From G963676095 sp963676095 (GTDB lineage: Bacteria; Bacteroidota; Bacteroidia; Bacteroidales; Prolixibacteraceae): 64,000 nucleotides of DNA. The translations under genes and the position numbers were made by a program. The stretch covers positions 7,378,001-7,442,000 of the forward strand of contig OY781040.1 in assembly GCA_963676095.1 (NCBI GenBank), written 5' to 3'. Positions 43,332 to 51,995 of this stretch are shown here, piece by piece; the stretch's first letter is position 1, and every line of letters begins with the position of its first letter. The notes under the pieces are model-generated. The model was not told where the DNA came from and did not search any database. It worked only from the letters and a program-made list of their open reading frames with translations.

Positions 43332-44204
43332 TTATTTGTCTCTCATCCTGCTGATACATGACTTTAAACTGTCGCGCCAGTATGGAATATCAAGATCGAA
43401 ATTACGTTTTATTTTAGATTTATTCAACACGCTAAATGCCGGACGTTTGGCCGGTGTCGGGTATTCATCGGTTGTAACAGGAAATACACGGCAAGAGATC
43501 CCGTAAATTTCATGGATAGCGCGGGCAAAATCATACCAGCTGCACACTCCTTCGTTGGAGAAGTGATAAATTCCCGGTTTCCATTCGACTTTGGCTTCTG
43601 ATGTCTTCGAGATGATTGAAAGCACGGCCCTGGCCAGGTCACCCGCAAGGGTTGGCGTACCAACCTGATCATAAACCACCTTCAGTTCATCTCGCTCCAA
43701 TCCTAACCGAATCATCGTCTTTACAAAGTTATTGCCAAATGGCGAATATAACCAGGCAGTACGGATTACCATAGATTCAGGGTTTTCTTTCAGCAGGGCA
43801 ATCTCTCCGTTCAGTTTTGTTTTGCCATACACCGATTCAGGATTCACCATATCATTTTCTGTATACGGAACGCAAGACGTTCCATCAAAAACATAATCTG
43901 TCGAAATATGGATAACACGACAACCGAATTGTTTCCCGATTTTCCCCAATGCTGCCGGGACTTTCGTATTCAGTAACTCAGCCAGTTCATCGTCTTTTTC
44001 CGCAACATCAACCGCAGTATAAGCGGCACAATTGACGAGGTAATCAGGCGATTCCCTGCTAAAAAAAGCCTCAACAGCATGAATATTGGTTATATCCAAC
44101 TCCGCGATATCAGTGTACAAAAACTGAAAACCAGGGAAAAGCGGTGCATTTTCCCGTATCTCTGAGCCAAGTTGTCCGTTCGCTCCTGTTACTAAAATCT
44201 TCAT
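43332..44204 (-). CDS. rfbD: dTDP-4-dehydrorhamnose reductase
   Basis: The 290-residue short-chain dehydrogenase has the nucleotide site TGANGQLGSEI, the STDYVFDG strand and the catalytic Tyr/Lys in VYGKTKLNGE. It catalyses the last, NAD(P)H-dependent step to dTDP-L-rhamnose in the cytosol. Order rfbA-rfbC-rfbD with 6-nt spacing to rfbC shows one transcript. rfbB is not present in this window. Confidence 0.93.
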   Translation of the reverse strand: MKILVTGANGQLGSEIRENAPLFPGFQFLYTDIAELDITNIHAVEAFFSRESPDYLVNCAAYTAVDVAEKDDELAELLNTKVPAALGKIGKQFGCRVIHISTDYVFDGTSCVPYTENDMVNPESVYGKTKLNGEIALLKENPESMVIRTAWLYSPFGNNFVKTMIRLGLERDELKVVYDQVGTPTLAGDLARAVLSIISKTSEAKVEWKPGIYHFSNEGVCSWYDFARAIHEIYGISCRVFPVTTDEYPTPAKRPAFSVLNKSKIKRNFDLDIPYWRDSLKSCISRMRDK

Positions 44205-44210
44205 AATCTT

Positions 44211-44759
44211 CTAAAAATTATATTCTGCCTGAAGAAACGGGCTGTTTTTAAAATCCTTGTCCGAAACAACTGCTTCCTGTTCCGGTATTCTCCAGTCAAT
44301 ATTTAAATCGGAATCATTAAAAAGGATCCCCCGTTCGGCATCCGGGCAGTAATAGTTATCACATTTATAACTAAAAACCGCAGTCTCGCTCAAAACAGAA
44401 AAACCATGGGCAAATCCGCGGGGAATATAAAACTGCGCCTTGTTTTCAGCGCTTAGCTCGACTCCAAACCATTTTCCGAATGTAGGCGATTGTCTTCTCA
44501 GGTCAACAGCAACATCGAAAACACGGCCTTCGATTACCCGTACCAACTTCGACTGAGCATATGGCGCCAGCTGATAGTGCAATCCCCGGATGACTCCCCT
44601 CGAGGACCGGGATTCATTATCCTGAATAAATCCGGCGGTAACGCCAGCCTGCCGATAACGTTCAGCGTGAAAACTTTCAAAGAAGTAGCCCCGGTCGTCA
44701 TTAAAAATCCTGGGGTGGATCACCAGGAGCCCTTCAATTGGTGTTTTTTGAATTTCCAT
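44211..44759 (-). CDS. rfbC: dTDP-4-dehydrorhamnose 3,5-epimerase
   Basis: From ATG 44757-44759 (MEIQKTPIEG) the product is 182 residues, the family length. It is a cupin with the active-site His in RGVIRGLHYQ, then KLVRVIEGRVFDVAVDLR and FYIPRGFAHGFSVLSE. It epimerises C3 and C5 of dTDP-4-keto-6-deoxyglucose. The frame is open 27 codons further upstream, into the end of rfbA, but that hydrophobic extension is unlike the family. Confidence 0.93.
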   Translation of the reverse strand: MEIQKTPIEGLLVIHPRIFNDDRGYFFESFHAERYRQAGVTAGFIQDNESRSSRGVIRGLHYQLAPYAQSKLVRVIEGRVFDVAVDLRRQSPTFGKWFGVELSAENKAQFYIPRGFAHGFSVLSETAVFSYKCDNYYCPDAERGILFNDSDLNIDWRIPEQEAVVSDKDFKNSPFLQAEYNF

Positions 44760-44790
44760 TAAATAATTAAAAACCTGTTTGTTTATAAAT

Positions 44791-45672
44791 TTAAAAAGAT
44801 GAAATCTTATTATTCGCCAAATTAGAAAGGTATTCACCATAATGATTTTTCATCATCGGGGCAGCCAGTTCCAAAAGCTGCTCTTTATCTATAAAACCTT
44901 TTTTAAAGGCGATTTCTTCGATACAAGAAACTTTTAATCCCTGGCGCTGCTCAATTGTAGCGATAAAATTCGAGGCCTGGAGTAAACTATCGTGAGTCCC
45001 TGTATCCAACCAGGCAAACCCGCGTCCCAGAAGTTTAACATTCAGTCTTTTTTCTTCCAGGTAAAGCCTGTTCAGATCGGTTATTTCAAGTTCGCCACGG
45101 GGTGACGGTTTCAATGATTTTGCTTTTTCAACCACATCGTTTGAGTAAAAGTACAATCCGGTAACGGCATAGTTCGATTTTGGCTCGGCCGGCTTCTCCT
45201 CAAGAGAAAGGACCCTCCCTGTTTCATCGAATTCGGCGACGCCATACCTTTCCGGGTCATTTACATAATAGCCGAACACGAGAGCACCATCATCCAGTGA
45301 AGCTGCATCTTCAAGCAAGGCCCTGAAATTATACCCGTAAAAGATATTATCGCCCAGAATCATGCACACCGTATCATTGCCAATAAATTTCTCCCCGATA
45401 ATAAATGCCTGCGCCAAACCGTCAGGAGAAGGCTGTATGGCGTAACTTATATTTATTCCCAATTGTGAACCGTCAAGGAGAAGATTCTTGTACAGGGGAA
45501 TATCCTGCGGGGTCGAAATCACTAAAATATCCCTGATCCCTGCGAGCATCAAAACAGACAGGGGATAATAAATCATCGGTTTATCATACACCGGGATTAT
45601 TTGCTTGGAAATAGATTTTGTAACCGGGTACAGGCGGGTGCCTGAACCTCCTGCAAGGATAATGCCTTTCAT
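44791..45672 (-). CDS. rfbA: Glucose-1-phosphate thymidylyltransferase
   Basis: The 293-residue nucleotidyltransferase has the signature GIILAGGSGTRLYPVTKSIS at its start, then VYDKPMIYYPLSVLMLAGI, MILGDNIFYG with the metal Asp and SLEEKPAEPKSNYAVTGLYF. It makes dTDP-glucose from glucose 1-phosphate and dTTP, the committed step to dTDP-rhamnose. It is followed by rfbC and rfbD in the same operon. Confidence 0.95.
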   Translation of the reverse strand: MKGIILAGGSGTRLYPVTKSISKQIIPVYDKPMIYYPLSVLMLAGIRDILVISTPQDIPLYKNLLLDGSQLGINISYAIQPSPDGLAQAFIIGEKFIGNDTVCMILGDNIFYGYNFRALLEDAASLDDGALVFGYYVNDPERYGVAEFDETGRVLSLEEKPAEPKSNYAVTGLYFYSNDVVEKAKSLKPSPRGELEITDLNRLYLEEKRLNVKLLGRGFAWLDTGTHDSLLQASNFIATIEQRQGLKVSCIEEIAFKKGFIDKEQLLELAAPMMKNHYGEYLSNLANNKISSF

Positions 45673-45798
45673 AAATATTTAATTTTAAATTTGAGCGACC
45701 CGAATTTAAGCTTTGGAATTAATTTGGAAATGTAAAATACAGTTTTTTAATTATTCCCATGTTACCAAAGTATGATCATGTTATTATTTTTTAACTGA

Positions 45799-46749
45799 TT
45801 ATTTATTTTGCCTGCTTAATAAATCATCAAAATAACCAATAGTCTTTTTTAAGCCTTCTTCCAGCTGGGTAACAGGCTCCCAACCATTCAGCTTTTCCCG
45901 GGCCAGCTTAATATCAGGTTGCCGTTGCGCCGGATCGTCGGCAGGCAACGGCTGAAAAACGATTCTGGAGGAAGACCCGGTCAGGCTGATAATTTCCCTG
46001 GCCAGATCCAGTATTGTAAATTCATTAGGATTTCCAATATTAACCGGACCGATGAATGTATCATCCGTGTTCATCATCCTGATCATTCCCTCGATCAGGT
46101 CATCGACATACTGAAAGCTTCTGGTTTGCAAACCTTTTCCGTAGATCGTGATATCTTTTCCCTGAAGTGCCTGGACAATAAAATTTGACACGACACGGCC
46201 ATCATCCGGTTCCATGCGCGGACCATAGGTGTTAAATATCCTGATTATCTTGATCCGGACATCGTTTTGCGTATGATAATTAATGAACAACGATTCGGCA
46301 CATCTCTTTCCCTCATCATAGCATGAACGGACCCCGATCGGGTTTACTTTGCCCCAGTAACTTTCCGGCTGGGGATGAAGATCAGGGTCGCCGTACACTT
46401 CGCTGGTCGAAGCCTGAAGAATTTTAGCCTTCACCCGTTTGGCCAGGCCAAGCATGTTAATGGCCCCCATAACCGATGTTTTAATCGTCTTAATCGGGTT
46501 ATACTGGTAATGGATAGGAGAAGCCGGACAAGCAAGGTTATAGATCTCATCGACTTCTATATAATAAGGCATTATTACATCGTGCCTAACCAATTCGAAA
46601 TAGGGATGGTTAATTAAATGTATAATTTTTGACTTGGAGCCTGTAAAAAAATTATCAAGACAAGTCACTTCATGGCCTTCATTTAAAAGTCTCTCACATA
46701 AATGTGAACCGATAAAACCGGCACCTCCTGTAACCAAAATTCTCTTCAT
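45799..46749 (-). CDS. UDP-glucuronate decarboxylase (UDP-xylose synthase)
   Basis: The 316-residue SDR protein has GGAGFIGSHLCERLL (NAD site), the UXS-typical NLACPASPIHYQYNP, and the catalytic Tyr/Lys in CYDEGKRCAESL with QASTSEVYGDP. It oxidises and decarboxylates UDP-glucuronate to UDP-xylose. Its substrate is the product of the Ugd gene just upstream in the operon, so the two form a two-step path from UDP-glucose to UDP-xylose. Confidence 0.92.
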   Translation of the reverse strand: MKRILVTGGAGFIGSHLCERLLNEGHEVTCLDNFFTGSKSKIIHLINHPYFELVRHDVIMPYYIEVDEIYNLACPASPIHYQYNPIKTIKTSVMGAINMLGLAKRVKAKILQASTSEVYGDPDLHPQPESYWGKVNPIGVRSCYDEGKRCAESLFINYHTQNDVRIKIIRIFNTYGPRMEPDDGRVVSNFIVQALQGKDITIYGKGLQTRSFQYVDDLIEGMIRMMNTDDTFIGPVNIGNPNEFTILDLAREIISLTGSSSRIVFQPLPADDPAQRQPDIKLAREKLNGWEPVTQLEEGLKKTIGYFDDLLSRQNK

Positions 46750-46820
46750 AAGCTTTTTTATTACAATCTGAATCTGGTATTAAAAAATGATCTATCCGGG
46801 CAGTGAAATCGAAATAAACC

Positions 46821-48146
46821 TTACCGGATAACTTTTCGTCCTATGCTATAATAAACAAAACCGTTCTCTGTTATTTCCTCCGGATCATAAATATTACGGC
46901 CATCAAAAATAAGCTTGTTTTTCAAAAGTTTGCCCAACACCCGGAAATTTGGCATCCTGAACTCAGGCCACTCTGTCACCAGCACCAATGCATCCGCATC
47001 AATACAGGCATCATATTCATCTTTTGCAAAATGGACTTTGTCTCCTAAAATACGCTTCGCTTCATCCATGGCAACAGGGTCGAATACGGAAACGTCTGCC
47101 CCTTCCTTAATTAAATGTTCGATGATTACTAAAGATGGTGCCTCCCGCATATCATCCGTTTTTGGTTTAAATGCCAGTCCCCAAAGGGCAAATTTCCTTC
47201 CTTTCAGGTTATTGTCAAAATGGCCCAGCACTTTGCGGACAAGAACTGACTTCTGACGATAATTTACAGCCTCTACCGCCTTTAGTATTTCCAGCGAATG
47301 GCCCAGTTCATCGCCTGTACGGATCAGGGCCTGTACATCTTTCGGAAAGCAGGACCCGCCATACCCTGTTCCCGGATAAATAAACTTATTCCCGATCCTG
47401 GGATCAGAACCAATCCCCTTACGGACCATGGAAACGTCTGCCCCGACCAGTTCACAAAGGTTGGCAATATCATTCATGAAACTGATTTTGGTCGCAAGCA
47501 ACGAATTGGCAGCATATTTAGTCATCTCGGCCGATGGGATATCCATAAACAAAAGAGGATGTCCGTTCAAAAGGAATGGTTTATACAACCGTTTCATCGT
47601 ATTCTGCGCCTTCTCGGAAGCGGTACCGACAACGATACGGTCTGGTTTAAGAAAATCCTGAACAGCGCTTCCTTCCTTCAGAAACTCGGGATTCGAAGCT
47701 ACATCGAAAGGAATATGAACACTTCTTCTTTCCAGTTCTTCTGAAATAGCATTTTTTACTTTATTTGATGTTCCCACTGGAACTGTACTTTTGGTAACAA
47801 CCACCATATAATGATCGAGGTTTTTCCCAATTTCCCTGGCAACACCCAATACATATTTAAGGTCTGCACTACCATCCTCGTCGGGAGGTGTACCGACAGC
47901 GATGAATACGACATCCGAATCCTGCAGGCTGTCTCTCAGACTGGTAGTAAAAGTCAACCGGCCTTTTTCGATGTTTTTTTTATAAATTGCATCGAGTCCT
48001 GGTTCATATATAGGGATCTGGCCGTTGTTCAGTAAATCGATCTTCCGTTGATCAATATCAACACAAACAACATCAAGACCTGTTTCTGCAAAACATGTTC
48101 CTGAGACCAACCCTACATAGCCGGTTCCGACAACAGATATTTTCAT
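46821..48146 (-). CDS. ugd: UDP-glucose 6-dehydrogenase
   Basis: The 441-residue enzyme starts with the NAD site VVGTGYVGLVSGTCFAETG, has the central SAEMTKYAANSLLATKISF, and the catalytic Cys in GYGGSCFPKDV. The C-terminal half holds the second Rossmann domain (KFALWGLAFKPKTDDMREAP). It makes UDP-glucuronate by two successive NAD-linked oxidations. It is the first gene of the polysaccharide-precursor operon and is preceded by a long, structured leader. Confidence 0.95.
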   Translation of the reverse strand: MKISVVGTGYVGLVSGTCFAETGLDVVCVDIDQRKIDLLNNGQIPIYEPGLDAIYKKNIEKGRLTFTTSLRDSLQDSDVVFIAVGTPPDEDGSADLKYVLGVAREIGKNLDHYMVVVTKSTVPVGTSNKVKNAISEELERRSVHIPFDVASNPEFLKEGSAVQDFLKPDRIVVGTASEKAQNTMKRLYKPFLLNGHPLLFMDIPSAEMTKYAANSLLATKISFMNDIANLCELVGADVSMVRKGIGSDPRIGNKFIYPGTGYGGSCFPKDVQALIRTGDELGHSLEILKAVEAVNYRQKSVLVRKVLGHFDNNLKGRKFALWGLAFKPKTDDMREAPSLVIIEHLIKEGADVSVFDPVAMDEAKRILGDKVHFAKDEYDACIDADALVLVTEWPEFRMPNFRVLGKLLKNKLIFDGRNIYDPEEITENGFVYYSIGRKVIR

Positions 48147-48203
48147 ACTTGCAAATTTTTATAAGATATTAATTCCATTCGATTATTTTTCAATTTTACC
48201 GAA

Positions 48204-48272
48204 CTGAAGCTTTTACATCGGCTTCAGAAACGGGATGGAACCTGCCATCCTGCCATCAAATTAAACCATCCC
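48204..48272 (-). promoter_or_regulatory. Structured 5' leader of the ugd operon
   Basis: Two perfect inverted repeats lie in the proposed leader: CTGAAGC (48204-48210)/GCTTCAG (48221-48227) and GGGATGG (48232-48238)/CCATCCC (48266-48272). Repeats of CCATC fill the second. No T tract follows either hairpin, so attenuation is not directly supported. Confidence 0.4.
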
Positions 48273-48367
48273 ATCCATTCAGCCTTATATAATTGATCAT
48301 GGTTTCCGGAATGGCCTAAACTTCCATAATGTTAAGTTATACAACCTGTCTGCTCCAGGTCAGCAAC

Positions 48368-48375
48368 CAAAAGTA
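48368..48375 (-). promoter_or_regulatory. Possible -7 element for the ugd operon
   Basis: The minus strand reads TACTTTTG, matching TAnnTTTG, which would give a leader of about 215 nt. No -33 TTTG box is at the right spacing. Confidence 0.35.
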
Positions 48376-48405
48376 AATATAATTCTTTTTATCCTATCAT
48401 CCGGG

Positions 48406-48436
48406 CAACAAAACAATATAGTTTTGTTGTTTTTTT
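48406..48436 (+). terminator. Strong plus-strand intrinsic terminator without an upstream gene
   Basis: CAACAAAAC (48406-48414) and GTTTTGTTG (48421-48429) form a perfect 9-bp stem with loop AATATA, followed by T7 (48430-48436). Both neighbouring genes are transcribed away from this gap, so it should end some unannotated plus-strand transcript. Confidence 0.75.
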
Positions 48437-48456
48437 AATAAAATTCAGGGATCGGA

Positions 48457-48485
48457 GGTAAGCTCCCAGCCACTGGCATCTTACC
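48457..48485. repeat. Symmetric hairpin with internal loop
   Basis: GGTAAG-CTC-CCAG-CCA-CTGG-CAT-CTTACC: outer 6-bp and inner 4-bp stems separated by a 3x3 internal loop. It lies between the terminator and the rpsA promoter. Role unknown. Confidence 0.5.
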
Positions 48486-48657
48486 CTGAAAATCACAAGT
48501 GCATTAACTTTTAACGCAATAAAACCACCCAGATATGTACTGTCATTATATTCATTTACTGTTGAGGTGGCTGGCCTTTATAATTCATTAATAGCGCTGA
48601 CAGATTTTTCGCAGAAAAGCAGCATCCAGATACAAATTAAAAAAAGTACTGAAAATC

Positions 48658-48688
48658 TTTGAATTAACACAGATATATCCTATTTTTG
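48658..48688 (+). promoter_or_regulatory. Complete Bacteroidota promoter for rpsA
   Basis: TTTG (48658-48661), a 19-nt spacer and TATTTTTG (48681-48688) match the primary sigma-factor consensus of Bacteroidota exactly. Transcription would start near 48695, about 43 nt before the rpsA ATG. Confidence 0.8.
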
Positions 48689-48737
48689 TCGCGCATTTTC
48701 TAAAAATAATGTCTAATTTATTAATTAATTGAATTTA

Positions 48738-50606
48738 ATGGTAGAAAACAAACAAGAGAACCTTGAACAAAAGGAAGAATTCGAACAGCAGGCAGAGGTA
48801 GCCGTTGCAGAAGCAGAGCAGGAAGTTCCGGCAGAAAATGAAAGCTTTGACTGGGATGCACTGGAACTCGAAGACCGGGGATTTGCCGGGCAAAAACAAA
48901 ACAAATTAGAAGAACTTTATGACAATACGCTGAACACCGTTCAGGAAAAGGAGGTATTGGAAGGAACTGTAATCTCGATGAACAAACGTGAAGTTGTTGT
49001 CGATATCGGTTACAAATCTGACGGTATTGTCAGCTTAAACGAATTTCGCTATAATCCTGACCTGAAAGTAGGCGATAGCGTCGAAGTCTATATCGAAAGC
49101 CTTGAAGATAAAAAAGGCCAGATGATTTTATCCCACAAGAAAGCACGCGCAATGCGTTCGTGGGACCGTGTCAATGCTGCTCTTGACAATGATGAAATTA
49201 TAAAAGGTTACATTAAGTGCCGCACCAAAGGTGGTATGATCGTAGATGTATTCGGCATCGAGGCCTTCCTTCCCGGTTCGCAAATTGATGTTAAGCCAAT
49301 CCGCGACTATGATATTTATGTAGGCAAGACTATGGAATTCAAGGTAGTCAAGATTAACCAGGAATTCCGGAACGTAGTCGTATCGCATAAAGCTCTTATC
49401 GAAGCAGAACTTGAACAGCAGAAAAAAGAAATTATCTCCAAGCTCGAGAAAGGACAAGTTCTTGAAGGCACTGTTAAAAACATTACATCGTACGGTGTAT
49501 TTATCGACCTCGGCGGTGTTGACGGATTAATTCATATTACAGACCTGAGCTGGGGACGCATCTCGCATCCTAATGAAATCGTCGAACTCGACCAGAAGCT
49601 GAATGTTGTTATTCTTGATTTTGATGATGACAAGAAGAGAATCGCTTTAGGACTGAAGCAACTGACTCCACATCCATGGGATAACCTCGATCAGAACCTG
49701 AAAGTTGGTGATACTGTGAAAGGCAAAGTCGTTGTTATGGCCGACTACGGGGCATTTGTCGAAATTGCGCCGGGAGTAGAAGGTCTGATCCACGTATCCG
49801 AAATGAGCTGGTCGCAGCACCTGCGCAGTGCACAGGACTTCCTGAAAGTTGGTGACGAGATTGAGGCACAGATACTGACCCTTGACCGGGAAGAACGGAA
49901 AATGTCACTGGGTATCAAACAGCTGAAACAAGATCCATGGCAAGATATCGAAACAAGATTCGGTGTTGGCACAAAACATACTGCAATAGTCCGGAATTTT
50001 ACCAACTTTGGTGTTTTTGTTGAAATTGAAGAAGGTGTTGACGGGTTGATCCACATCTCTGATCTGAGCTGGACCCGGAAAATCAAACATCCTTCTGAAT
50101 TCACGTCGATCGGTGCCGGAATTGAAGTCGTAGTCCTCGACATTGACAAGGAGAACCGCCGTTTGAGCCTGGGGCACAAACAGCTTGAAGAAAATCCGTG
50201 GGATGTATTCGAGACGATCTTCTCTGTCGATTCAATCCATGAAGGAACAGTTGTCGAATTATTCGACAAAGGCGCTACGATCGCCCTGCCTTATGGCGTT
50301 GAAGGATTTGCAACTCCAAGGCACCTTGTAAAGGAAGATGGATCTCAGGCCAGCCTGGACGAAAAACTGTCTTTCAAGGTCATTGAGTTCTCAAAGTCTG
50401 CAAAACGGATTATCCTTTCTCATTCGAGAGTATTTGAAGATGAAAAGAAAGCCGAAGAAACAGCTATTAAGAAAGCCCAGGTAAAACAGACTAAAAAGGC
50501 TGTTAAATCAGTAAAAGAAAATCTTGAAAAAACAACTTTGGGTGACATCAGCGAGCTGGCAGCACTGAAATCTCAAATGGAAGCTGAGGAAAATAAAGAA
50601 AAATAA
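48738..50606 (+). CDS. rpsA: 30S ribosomal protein S1
   Basis: From ATG 48738 (MVENKQENLEQ) the protein is 622 residues; the TTG three codons upstream is unlikely. An acidic Gln/Glu-rich N-terminus precedes six S1 RNA-binding domains, visible as repeated units: LEGTVISMNKREVVVDIGYK, IKGYIKCRTKGGMIVDVFG, LEGTVKNITSYGVFIDLGGV, VKGKVVVMADYGAFVEIAPG, HTAIVRNFTNFGVFVEIEEG and HEGTVVELFDKGATIALPYG. A Lys/Glu-rich tail ends it. S1 brings mRNA to the ribosome; in Bacteroidota it works largely without Shine-Dalgarno pairing. The promoter upstream is the best match in the window. Confidence 0.96.
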   Translation: MVENKQENLEQKEEFEQQAEVAVAEAEQEVPAENESFDWDALELEDRGFAGQKQNKLEELYDNTLNTVQEKEVLEGTVISMNKREVVVDIGYKSDGIVSLNEFRYNPDLKVGDSVEVYIESLEDKKGQMILSHKKARAMRSWDRVNAALDNDEIIKGYIKCRTKGGMIVDVFGIEAFLPGSQIDVKPIRDYDIYVGKTMEFKVVKINQEFRNVVVSHKALIEAELEQQKKEIISKLEKGQVLEGTVKNITSYGVFIDLGGVDGLIHITDLSWGRISHPNEIVELDQKLNVVILDFDDDKKRIALGLKQLTPHPWDNLDQNLKVGDTVKGKVVVMADYGAFVEIAPGVEGLIHVSEMSWSQHLRSAQDFLKVGDEIEAQILTLDREERKMSLGIKQLKQDPWQDIETRFGVGTKHTAIVRNFTNFGVFVEIEEGVDGLIHISDLSWTRKIKHPSEFTSIGAGIEVVVLDIDKENRRLSLGHKQLEENPWDVFETIFSVDSIHEGTVVELFDKGATIALPYGVEGFATPRHLVKEDGSQASLDEKLSFKVIEFSKSAKRIILSHSRVFEDEKKAEETAIKKAQVKQTKKAVKSVKENLEKTTLGDISELAALKSQMEAEENKEK

Positions 50607-50651
50607 GTCTGTCTTATTGATCTGAAAAATAAAAATCGTAATTTTCCATTT

Positions 50652-51005
50652 ATGGATTTTGAAATCATCAGAGAGAAAGATCATTCAATTGTAAAGGTGT
50701 TGAGCAGTATGCTCGACACCAATAATGCACCAGATCTGAAATCAGAACTGGTTGCACTGGGAAATCAAAATGAAAAAAACATCATCCTTGACCTTAGTCA
50801 ATGTAAATATGTTGATTCGTCGGGGCTGAGTGCGATCCTGGTTGCCAACCGTCTATGCGAAGATGCTATCGGTGTTTTTATTCTTTCGGGTCTTCAACCT
50901 GATGTTGAACATCTAATCCACATATCCATGCTTCATACTGTTTTGCTGATTACAAAAACGGTAGAAGAAGCTGAGCAACTACTGGAAAAGAAGGAAAAGC
51001 GATAA
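50652..51005 (+). CDS. STAS-domain anti-sigma-factor antagonist
   Basis: The 117-residue protein is a single STAS domain with the phosphorylatable-Ser segment CKYVDSSGLSAILVANR, preceded by IILDLSQ. SpoIIAA-like proteins of this kind bind an anti-sigma kinase or act in other switch systems. No partner kinase is next to it. It ends 10 nt before rnz, so the two genes are co-transcribed, a pairing that recurs in Bacteroidota. Confidence 0.9.
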   Translation: MDFEIIREKDHSIVKVLSSMLDTNNAPDLKSELVALGNQNEKNIILDLSQCKYVDSSGLSAILVANRLCEDAIGVFILSGLQPDVEHLIHISMLHTVLLITKTVEEAEQLLEKKEKR

Positions 51006-51015
51006 TTTCTTTTCT

Positions 51016-51957
51016 ATGGAGATGCAAATGCCGTTTCAATTAACAATTCTCGGAAGTAGTTCGGCAACGCCTACTTCTGAAAGATATCCAACCGCTCAGG
51101 TGCTCAATGTGCTTGAGCGGTTTTTTCTTATTGACTGCGGAGAAGGCACACAGCACCAGATACGCAAGAACAGGATCAATTTCCTGAAGATAAACCATAT
51201 TTTGATTTCTCATCTGCACGGGGACCATTTCTTCGGGCTTATCGGGTTGATATCCAGTCTGTCTTTGCTGGGAAGAAAAAACGACCTTCATATTTACGCT
51301 CATTCAGAACTTCAGCGCTATACCCGGTTTCAGCTCGAATTTCTCGAAATGTCCGACACTGGGTTCAGGATATGTTTTCATCCGTTAAACTTTAAAAAGC
51401 CGCAATTAATTTTTGAAGATAAAAAATTAACGATCAGGTCGTTTCCTCTAAAACACCGTATTCCTTGCTGCGGTTTTCGTTTCGACGAGAAGCCCAGGGA
51501 ATCCAACATTATTAAGGAACAAATCTTAAAATACGGGATACCGATCCGCGACATTAAGAGGATCAAAGCCGGTGAAGATTTTATTACCGGATCGGGGAAG
51601 GTTATTCCCAATTCGGAACTTGTAATTCCGGCACCGGCACCACGATCGTTCGCCTACTGTTCAGATACTGCTTATTCAGAAGAAATTATCGATCATATAA
51701 AAGGTTCGGACCTGCTTTATCATGAAGCAACCTTTGCTGAATCAGAACAACAGGTTGCCAAAGAGACCTTTCATTCAACGGCAAAACAGGCAGCCCAAAT
51801 TGCGGAAATGGCGTCTGTGAAAAAACTTCTGATCGGGCATTTTTCTGCCCGTTATAAAAGACTGGACCAGCTTTTATCTGAAGCAAGGGAAATTTTTCCG
51901 GAGACATATGCGGTCATTGAAAACGAAACCTACCCGGTTAACTTCAAAAGAAGATGA
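51016..51957 (+). CDS. rnz: Ribonuclease Z
   Basis: The 313-residue metallo-beta-lactamase protein has the zinc motif SHLHGDHFFGLIG, the DCGEGTQHQI loop near residue 37, and further His/Asp ligands in YCSDTAYSE and IGHFSARY. This is the tRNA 3'-endonuclease tRNase Z. Two starts, MEMQ at 51016 and MPFQ at 51028, are both possible; the core begins at LTILGSSSATPT. The gene runs directly on from the STAS gene. Confidence 0.93.
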   Translation: MEMQMPFQLTILGSSSATPTSERYPTAQVLNVLERFFLIDCGEGTQHQIRKNRINFLKINHILISHLHGDHFFGLIGLISSLSLLGRKNDLHIYAHSELQRYTRFQLEFLEMSDTGFRICFHPLNFKKPQLIFEDKKLTIRSFPLKHRIPCCGFRFDEKPRESNIIKEQILKYGIPIRDIKRIKAGEDFITGSGKVIPNSELVIPAPAPRSFAYCSDTAYSEEIIDHIKGSDLLYHEATFAESEQQVAKETFHSTAKQAAQIAEMASVKKLLIGHFSARYKRLDQLLSEAREIFPETYAVIENETYPVNFKRR

Positions 51958-51995
51958 ATAAACAACTATATTTTAAATCCATAATCGAAACAGGT

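Larger units (their letters stand above)
48147..48737. other. Divergent ugd/rpsA intergenic region with several structured elements
   Basis: 590 bp without a supported coding gene. From left to right it holds inverted repeats in the ugd leader (48204-48272), a minus-strand -7 element (48368-48375), a plus-strand intrinsic terminator (48406-48436), a symmetric hairpin (48457-48485) and the rpsA promoter (48658-48688). The terminator points toward rpsA with no known gene before it. Confidence 0.6.
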
